NCBI GenBank assembly: GCA_037039925.1
Contig: JAXRKP010000015.1
Coordinates: 541,501 to 605,500, forward strand
Source: Doris montereyensis
Lineage: Eukaryota; Mollusca; Gastropoda; Nudibranchia; Dorididae
DNA length: 64,000 nucleotides
Direction of reading: 5' to 3'
Shown here piece by piece: positions 45,888-64,000 of this stretch (its first letter is position 1; the number at the start of each line of letters is the position of its first letter). The notes under the pieces are model-generated. The model saw nothing but the letters and a program-made list of their open reading frames with translations, was not told where the DNA came from and did no database searches. Made by a program: the position numbers and the translations under genes.

Positions 45888-45917
45888 CTAATGACAAATC
45901 CGTTCTGTCATGTCTTT
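45888..45917 (-). CDS. MOB3: MOB3 exon 7 (30 bp, stop)
   Basis: A ten-codon terminal exon, KDMTERICH then TAG, behind acceptor TTCCTTGCAG. The match to the conserved MOB3 C-terminus identifies this tiny exon 1.4 kb from the previous one. Confidence 0.9.
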   Translation of the reverse strand, partial: KDMTERICH

Positions 45918-48900
45918 CTGCAAGGAAAAAAAAAAACAAAACAAAAATATATAAAATACCATCATATTAAAAAATAGATATGGCTAAAAAAGACTATAAA
46001 AAATCACAAGAAGATGCAACGAAAAGTAAAACTCCTGATAAAAAAACAACAACATGAGAATATATACACATAATTTTAAAAAAAAGAATTATAATAAAAA
46101 TAACTTTGCCACTTTAAATAACATTGTGCTATAAAAAAAAGAAAAGAAAAAAAGTCCACAATACTTTAATGCTCATTAACTCATTAATAAATTTCCAAGA
46201 TACATGCTTAAATACAAGAAAACACTAGAAAATTGTTAAAAAGTCAGAAAAAATTCTAAAGGCTGAGCAAAACTGTGTGCCTGATGTCAAGATCTCAACT
46301 GAATTACATCTGGGACAAAGCTCATGGAAAATGTAGATTCAAATTATGAAAGCAATAACAAAAAGACAGATTATGAAGTGCACAGATCTATAACATTATC
46401 TAGATATCACTTCCGGGATTAGGAACTTGTGCCACCATGCGCAACGCCATCAAGACAAACAAGCACCCCTTGTCATGCTGTGTGTGGGCTATACTACACT
46501 ATAAGTTATAAGGCTACATTGTACCATACGCTATGAGTATGAGACTCCGCCACTGCCCCCCCTCTCTTTCTTCAATAAACATGATGAAGATGATAAGAAT
46601 GTCAACAATAATAATAACGACACAAGCAACAACAATAAAAACAATAATGATGATGATAATAATATGACTAGTACTAATAATAATAATGATAATAGTAATA
46701 ATCATAATGATGACTGTAAAAACAAAATAACAAATACAAACATCAGATAGAACAGTCTTTTCGGATGATTATAATGATATTCATGTGCGATGGACAAATA
46801 ACATTAAATTAAGTTTGTGAACCAAAGAAACTTTATCTTTAGATACTCTATCACCATGTCAATCTGTTTTCTCTGGATAAAAATGGGTTTAAAAAATTGT
46901 TTAAACGCCAAAACTAAAGCAGTCAAAGGCCATAATCAACAACAAAAGGATTATGCGTTGTCTTGCCAGTACACAGTAGTCGGTATGCCCAGAAGTGGTA
47001 TCTAGATTTCTATTTATAAATCTATGATGAAGTTATAAAAAAAACCCATTCAAATGACCCCCCCCCTCCAATTGTCTTGGTATGTTTCCAAGCCCTCAAC
47101 CCTTTCCCCTCCCACCCCCAGCAGCAAAAGAACAGTTAACCAATAGCCCCTTTAATAAAATAATGCACCTCCCACCCCACCCTAAAAAACCCCAAAATAA
47201 ACCCTTTAAAGATGTGATACCTTTAGATACAGCGAAGAGATATGACCTTCTTTGAGCATGAGAAAACCTGTTTCCTTCTTCCCTCCAATTTTCTATTTTT
47301 AAAAATGTAGAGCAGTACTTACTAATGGTTCCAGCTCTTTCTTGTCAATTAGATTATACTCGGTGACAAAGTAGTAAAAGTGCTTGTAACACGTATTGAC
47401 ATGTGCTTCCTGTAAATAAAAAAAGAAAAAAGAAAATGAAGAAATAGTTGAATAAAATACACTTGAGGGAAAACTGTGTTATTTTTACATTTTTGTAGAC
47501 AATGCTAAAATTATTAATTTGAGCATACATGTCAATGTGATTTTCTGAAGTGACTTTTTTCAGTGCTTGAGTCTGGAGTTTTATTTTTAGTATAATTATG
47601 TGTGTAAGTGTCAAAATAATTCATTTGAAACTTTGTAGCATCCTTGGTTGCCATTGTCTTGGACCTTAAAGAACATACATTGTATATGCGCAAAAATGGC
47701 ATTTGTATTACCAGAGAAAAACAAAAGTTTGAGGAAAACACAAATAAAGAAAACAGCACAAAACTACAGATGGTTTGCCCTTCTTGCAATAACCGCCTTT
47801 CTTTTTAGGCATTGTTACTAATGAAAGAGGATTGAAAATCTAGGCTTAAATCCGCACTGTTGTGAAGACAGGTTTCAGAATGACCAGCTTTTTGTTTTTC
47901 TTGACTATTCCTATACAGGTGCACATGTTTACAAACACAAAGACACATCATACTAGTGAAATACTAGTGCATATCTGGAAAGTCAATGAAAGGTCAATAA
48001 GCCTGCAGCGACTTCCAGTAGTCACATGATTTCCAGGTGACCACGTAGCACAGAGGTTGTGAAAGCACATTGCTCGCCTCAGATATGAACCCAATTTTCT
48101 ACTCTCCCCTACTATTTCAGGGCCTTGAACTTGGCAAGTGTGTTGTCGATAGCCAAATGAATCCAGAGATACCAGATTAGCTATTTACTATCACAGAAGA
48201 AAGTTTTTTTTGGTGCCATTTTTAAACTCAATTTTGGAAAATTGATCTGAGGCTTTGACTATATCTCCCTACCCTCACCTACAAAATATTCTGTAATAAA
48301 CAATCTATACATCTTATGAACATTTCTGTACTATAAACTTGTAGACAAATGATAATTCTAGCCAAATATGCAAAACAATGAAAATCAACATTTTGGTCCC
48401 AAACTTGCTATTCCAGGCCCCCCACCCCTTAAGGCAGTTATGCCGTCAATTCTAATTAAGCATCCTATGAGAAATGAAGACGTAAGACATGCATTATAAG
48501 ATGATTTTAGTATCTTCACAAAATAATAATATTGTGGCACACCACCCACTTGTTGAAAACTGAAAAAATAAACTATAAACAACGCCTTTCCTTATGATGA
48601 AATGCTACAAATTAAGACTCACAGCTTTGATCGACACCAGTTTGTCAAAATGATGAATGTAGACGTGGACGAACACACGGAACAGTCTTTTCAGTATTTT
48701 CTTGGCAATGTTGAAATAATTCTTGGGAAATGGCTTGCCTGTAAAAAAAGTTTTTTTAAAATATTAAAAAAATAAAGTAATGCAGAATAACACCCCATCC
48801 TAAAAGCAACAAACAATTAAGAACAAAAAATGCAGAACAGCCTTCCATTGAAAAGAAATAATAAAAGAGAGACAAAACCCAAAGAGATCATGAAGAATTT

Positions 48901-50010
48901 TTTTATTAACAATCACTTCCACTATATAAAAAAAACCCAACCTCCAACAGCTAACAAACAAAACAAAAAAATCCCTCCAAACATACAACACTGCAAACAA
49001 TCCCTCCCCCTTGCTTGGATACAAATAATTGAAAAAGGAAATAAAATAAAAAAACAACAGAAAATGGCTCATAAAATGTATTTGTCAATCATTTAAAAAT
49101 TGTTCAATTACATCATGCTTTGTTCTTACATCTCTTATTCACTTAAATGAAAAAACACAAAGAAAAATATATACCAGTGAGTCCTCTTCATTCTCAAACA
49201 CTTGTTAAAAAAAAAACAAACCATGATGAATAGTGTGACCAATTCCTCTCATATTAAGAACATCTCTAGATAACAACTCAGTTCAAGTTTATAAAGCATG
49301 ATGGACAGTGATTCATTAAAAAAACAACTCGTACCGACTTGGACAGGGAAGATGTGCTCATCATTGATCTGAGATTCCACCCATTCCATTAGTAGTGTGA
49401 TGTATTGTGGAGCAGGAGAGCTGTTGGCTTTTTTGTAGTTCACTCCATCACACCAATGGTATTCATACCTGCGGGATGGGGAGCAACAACACAATATTAT
49501 AAAAATGGCGAAATAGCAATTGTTACGGTATTCCTGCAAAGAGCGGGACAAGATGAAAGAAGAAGAAATGGTGACGGTGACGACTAAGACGCCAGACTTG
49601 AGATCACTTAGTCCTGGGTTTGCATGGTAGGTCCAATGTTGTGTTCCTTGGGAAAGGCAAGGAACACGCACTTTGTCCACTCAAACCAGGTGCAAATGGG
49701 TGCCAACAACAGCTTGGGAGTAAAAATATGCGACAGACTAGCGTCCTGTTTATAAAGTGACTTTATCACCTGTTGCAACTTCATGCTATAGAAACTGTGA
49801 TAGCTCTATAGGACGTAAGGGCTTTGAAGGAATTTTACTTTACTGTAACCATTAAAGGCTAAAAATGTGGAAATTACTCATGAAACAAAAGCTATTCAAA
49901 ATTATAAATTTCAGAATTAGCAGTAGTACGTCCTTCAGTTTAAAATTTCACCACCACTTTCTTTTCCCAAACTGTCCTCTAAGACTACTCCTCCTCTGGT
50001 CTCAAAATGT

Positions 50011-50085
<75 letters not shown>

Positions 50086-52517
50086 ACAGATAGACAGACA
50101 GAGAGAGACACAGAGAGGGAGGGAGACAGATTATCAGCACTTCTTACTTTGGTCCGCCAGACATGGTGGGGCATGCTGTTTCCGTACACTCCTCAAAGAC
50201 AGTGCCATAAAGTAAATTGATGCGGTTGAAGAAATCCACCACTGAAATTTATACACACACAAAGTTGGGATTCGATCATTTCAATGAAATCTCATGCATA
50301 AAGAAAGGTACTGCTATTCAACATTGTATAAACAATTAAGACAAATGGATATATGATGTCTCAATGTTACTTATCAGTAGTGAAGGGTCATAACATTTAA
50401 GATGAAATATAATTTATAAACATTTCAATTTCAGCATCAACCACAGAGGTTAATTTGTTTTAATAAATTGATTTTAAATATCACGTCTTCATCTGCACTT
50501 TGAGAAATATGAATTCATACTTGAACAAGTTTGAATTTTACACAGACTGTATTATTCAAGTAAATGAAAGCAAATTTTAGGTAGAATTAAGACAATTTTG
50601 CCATCATTAATTCACACTCAAGCATCTCTTTTATGAGAAATAAATCTCATCTTTTATTACGCTGAACATCATTTTCTCTGAACAATCCTCAAGAAAATGT
50701 TAATCTTACGTTAGATAAAAATTGCCACATTAAGTAAATGGTCTTAATACCAATAGAGTTGTAGGTTTTCTGAGGACTAAGTCAAAGTAAGTCCAATACT
50801 CAGAGTTGTGCCTAGGGTAATCAGGAGTGTAGAATTCTGATCTTTGTTCAGGCATATGGCATAATGTGGTAATTTGCCATTGCTTTCCACGCCGCCTTTA
50901 CTTTCGCATATTTCACTGCTGGGTCGACAGGGGTCCAGAAAAATTGACCCAGACTGGGCATCAAACACGGGCCTCTTAGGTGGTAGTCAGATGCTTTTGA
51001 AACTAAGCTACCAGCGCCCTCCAGTACGTAGGTAGATACAAATTTACAATATAAATAAATAAATGACTGTGATGCTCATCGAGTAGTGTAGTTTCTGAAG
51101 TGTAAGTAGGGAGAACTTTACGTAACAACAAAGCCCCCCCCCCCCCCCCGAAAAAAAGACACAAATTTTACTCATGACTCATACAACATTCAAAGAAAAC
51201 CCCAAACTATATCCCAGCCTCTCCAACAACTCTGATAAAAATAAGAGAATAACAAACAAACGACAGACCATGAACAGCTATCCAATCATTCACATCTTCT
51301 CCAGGTGGAAGTTTCACCACTTCCTTAAGATCAATGCCTGAATTCAAGGAAGCATTAGCTTGTTTGTGTAAGTCAAACTTGAGAGTGCCATTCTCAAACC
51401 TTTTTTAGGACGAAAAGTCTGAAACAGAAAGAAAGTAAGGTCAATGAAATATAATGTAACTTTTATTCAAGAAAATTATTCTTGTATTGTTTGGAAAAAA
51501 TATGCCTAACGCTTATAAAGATAATTATTGGAACAATTTATTCATTTCAAATCATCAAGAAATTGATTTTATAATATATCTATCATATAATAACTTAATA
51601 CTGAAGGAGAAATGCAAATGAAACATGGACATCCATTTATTACAATCACAGCCGAGAAGCATGGCTTGATCATCTACACATCTGGTTTATTTGAAATGCC
51701 TTCATGAAATCTATGAAAAAAGACACTGTCTGGACAATTTTGAAAAGTAAGGTGTCTTAAAAATTTGTGATGTTAGCCAGTCCGTGTGTGTTTTTAATGG
51801 GCTAATTTACATCTAAAAATAAACTGTTTTCTGAACTAACGTGGTGTTAAAATATGGGTTCTTAGACGACTACTATTGTATTACACAAGGGGAAACAAAA
51901 GCAGATAATTTTACACTTTAGCGTGTACAATAAAGTGGGTCAAATTTGTACTTGTTGTCGGTATCGACTTAGATCTACATTTAGAGATGAGACAGAAGAA
52001 ATCTATCCACAATCCCTTATCCCTCAACCAGTTCAGGGTAAGGGATTGTGGATAGATTTATTCTGTCTCATCTCTAGATGTAGATTTAAATCGATACTAA
52101 AAACAAGTACAAATTTGACCCTAACTCACTGAAAAAACACATACTGAACTGGCGTTTGTCTACTGGACAGGAAACAAAAGTGGCCAAAATGTGAAACATG
52201 ACTACTATTTCATGATAAATCTCTCTAGTTCTAGTATTGATAGGACCAAGTATATATCGTCAATGAGATTTGATGCTAATCAGATCTGATTGATCAGCAG
52301 TGGTGATGAGAGTGTTCAGTGTTGCGGTGAGAGGTTCCGGACCCAGAGATGAGATCTACATTTTGGAAAGATTGTTCACAAACTCTGTTGTCAAACGGTT
52401 AAAATCGTATAAAGCCAATAAGTTAATGACATCACATTAAACACCAGCAACAAAAAGGAAACTCACCCTGTCCTTTGAGGCGAAAAATTTAAAGAAAGGC
52501 TTGCGAGCATCGGCCAT
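45888..52517 (-). CDS. MOB3: MOB kinase activator 3, 7 coding exons
   Basis: Exons in transcription order: 52517-52467, 51418-51269, 50241-50148, 49468-49335, 48738-48623, 47409-47323, 45917-45888. All introns are GT-AG. Phases match once one missing A in exon 2 is allowed, giving 220 residues (family about 217). MOB proteins are globular adaptors that bind and activate NDR/LATS kinases or, for MOB3, Hippo-type MST kinase. Zn ligands expected from MOB1 are present: Cys86 and Cys91 (EECTETACP), His168 and His173 (HVYIHHF). MOB3 rather than MOB1/2/4 is indicated by [39 protein letters not shown] and the C-terminal KDMTERICH. The start ATG (GAAGATGGCC) encodes [12 protein letters not shown]. Confidence 0.95.
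45918..47322 (-). other. MOB3: MOB3 intron 6
   Basis: AT-rich with an irregular ATA/ATG-rich microsatellite at about 46600-46705 and C-runs near 47059-47110. No gene inside. Introns 5 (47410-48622) and 4 (48739-49334) are likewise without recognised features apart from A-runs. Confidence 0.7.
47323..47409 (-). CDS. MOB3: MOB3 exon 6
   Basis: 29 codons, phase 0: [20 protein letters not shown] then IDKKELEPL. Donor GTAAGT, acceptor TTTACAG. Confidence 0.97.
48623..48738 (-). CDS. MOB3: MOB3 exon 5 (zinc-binding His pair)
   Basis: Encodes [19 protein letters not shown] and [14 protein letters not shown]. Holds His168 and His173, the expected Zn ligands. Donor GTGAGT. Confidence 0.97.
49335..49468 (-). 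CDS. MOB3: MOB3 exon 4
   Basis: Encodes [20 protein letters not shown] and [17 protein letters not shown], the central MOB helices. Donor GTACGA. Confidence 0.97.
49565..49860 (+). mobile_element. SINE copy in MOB3 intron 3
   Basis: Shares with the 18.4-kb SINE the GGTCCAATGTTGTGTTCCTTGG block, GGAAAGGCAAGG, AGGTGCAAATGGGTGCC, GGGAGTAAAAAT, CAGACTAGCGTCCTG and the CTATAGGACGTAAGGGCTTT end. The tRNA-like head is eroded. Confidence 0.75.
50012..50079. repeat. (GA)n microsatellite in MOB3 intron 3
   Basis: About 68 bases of pure GA, followed by G-rich and AGAC variants to about 50130, ending just before exon 3. Confidence 0.97.
50148..50241 (-). CDS. MOB3: MOB3 exon 3 (zinc-binding Cys pair)
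   Basis: Encodes [15 protein letters not shown] then [15 protein letters not shown]. Cys86 and Cys91 are the expected Zn ligands. Donor GTAAGA. Confidence 0.97.
50770..51019 (-). mobile_element. Second tRNA-headed SINE type in MOB3 intron 2
   Basis: Reverse reading opens with a tRNA-like head: GGGCGCTGGTAGCTTAGTTT (A-box-like) and GTGTTTGATGCCC (B-box-like), then a ~180-base body. The body is unlike the SINE at 18.4 kb. Confidence 0.6.
51269..51418 (-). CDS. MOB3: MOB3 exon 2, one base short
   Basis: Begins TFRPKK, then the frame must shift by one to read [19 protein letters not shown] and [14 protein letters not shown]. The exon is 150 bases; 151 are needed to keep phase with both neighbours. 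The likely lost base is an A in the A6 run (T6 on + at 51401-51406). Donor is GTCTGT. Confidence 0.9.
51937..52121. repeat. Long near-perfect hairpin in MOB3 intron 1
   Basis: The left arm (51937-52025) starts GGGTCAAATTTGTACTTG and the right arm (52035-52121) is its reverse complement with about seven mismatches in ~85 bases and a ~10-base loop around CAACCAGTTC. Core shared pieces: AGAGATGAGACAGAA and AAATCTATCCACAATCCC. It lies within the MOB3 transcript and could fold into a long double-stranded RNA. It could equally be a foldback MITE. Confidence 0.9.
52467..52517 (-). CDS. MOB3: MOB3 exon 1
   Basis: 17 codons, [17 protein letters not shown], ending at donor GTGAGT. Position and phase match the short N-terminus before TFRPK in MOB3 proteins. 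Kozak-like context GAAGATGG. Confidence 0.85.
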
Positions 52518-53076
52518 CTTCTTCTGAAAGTCTACAGTAAAGGGGCAAAAGCAAATGCAGATATTGTCGAGGCTTGCACTTCCTGTTGACTTGACTTGAA
52601 TTGAAACATTCCGAAATGGGACATTAAAGATCCACTGTAATTAGTTGCCGGTTGAATTATTTATACCACTTTCGTTATTTATTCAAGTATTGTCTTATTG
52701 TAAAACAATCATCAATAGATATTAATAAAAAATGACTTTGTCATAAAGATTTTGAATTCATAACCTTAAATATATAGTTATTGAATACTAAAACTATAGG
52801 TAAAATCAATGCAGCATAATAAAATTCAGTTTATATGTGTCCATGACACATTATCGTAATTTTGTTCAAAGTGAAAACGTCAACAACATAGCATTACCCG
52901 GAAACGTTTTATATAGCCGCATAGGTTACAATCACTGCAATGGGTCTATTCACAGCCCGGTCACATATTTAGGAAGCCTAATGAAGGCCTGATACGTTTT
53001 TTGGTGTGCCATTTGGGGGCGTGGTAGATTGCTACAGTTGTGGTATAAACTCGTGAGTGAACTATAACCGTCCAAG
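52518..53076. promoter_or_regulatory. Shared 5' region of MOB3 and synaptojanin (head to head)
   Basis: 559 bases separate the MOB3 start codon (minus) from the synaptojanin start codon (plus). Both 5' UTRs and at least one promoter must lie here unless upstream non-coding exons exist. It contains GGGGGCGTGG near 53016. A bidirectional promoter is inference. Confidence 0.5.

Positions 53077-64000
<10,924 letters not shown>

Overview
This is an AT-rich, intron-rich animal nuclear window with dense interspersed repeats. The introns, the three conserved metazoan genes, the APE-type LINEs, the tRNA-headed SINEs and the long GA/CT microsatellites fit an invertebrate, most likely a lophotrochozoan such as a mollusc. 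That taxonomic guess is inference; no marker here fixes it.

Layout. 1-22.1 kb has no recognisable host gene. It holds copies of a ~140-bp dispersed family (called R150 here), a 173-bp TA-flanked MITE, a 52-bp minisatellite of about 25 units, and a LINE (10955-17745, 13-bp target duplication) with a second LINE (13622-16762) inserted into its endonuclease reading frame, then long simple repeats. 22.2-36.4 kb on + is PDHX (E3-binding protein of the pyruvate dehydrogenase complex, 10 coding exons). Its introns hold a third LINE (25910-29269), a terminal-inverted-repeat element, an R150 copy and a collapsed piggyBac transposase remnant. 36.4-45.9 kb has no further coding sequence and probably carries the 3' UTRs of PDHX (+) and MOB3 (-). 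45.9-52.5 kb on - is MOB3 (7 coding exons). 53.1 kb to the window end on + is the 5' part of a synaptojanin gene (six coding exons, N-terminal Sac domain), cut by the window edge.

The three host genes are functionally unrelated: mitochondrial pyruvate oxidation, MOB/NDR-type kinase adaptor, and phosphoinositide turnover at synapses and endocytic sites. MOB3 and synaptojanin are head to head with 559 bp between start codons. Each of the three genes lacks exactly one base inside an otherwise conserved exon, next to a short homopolymer. This points to consensus error in the assembly rather than three pseudogenes.

The most interesting non-genic signals are: R150, eight sites all in one orientation, with a conserved short hairpin showing one paired compensatory change and an AATAAA-like tail; a ~85-bp-arm near-perfect hairpin in MOB3 intron 1; and an element family present at 22.6 kb and 53.6 kb in opposite orientations, in which the second copy carries a TTAA-targeted insertion whose empty site survives in the first.
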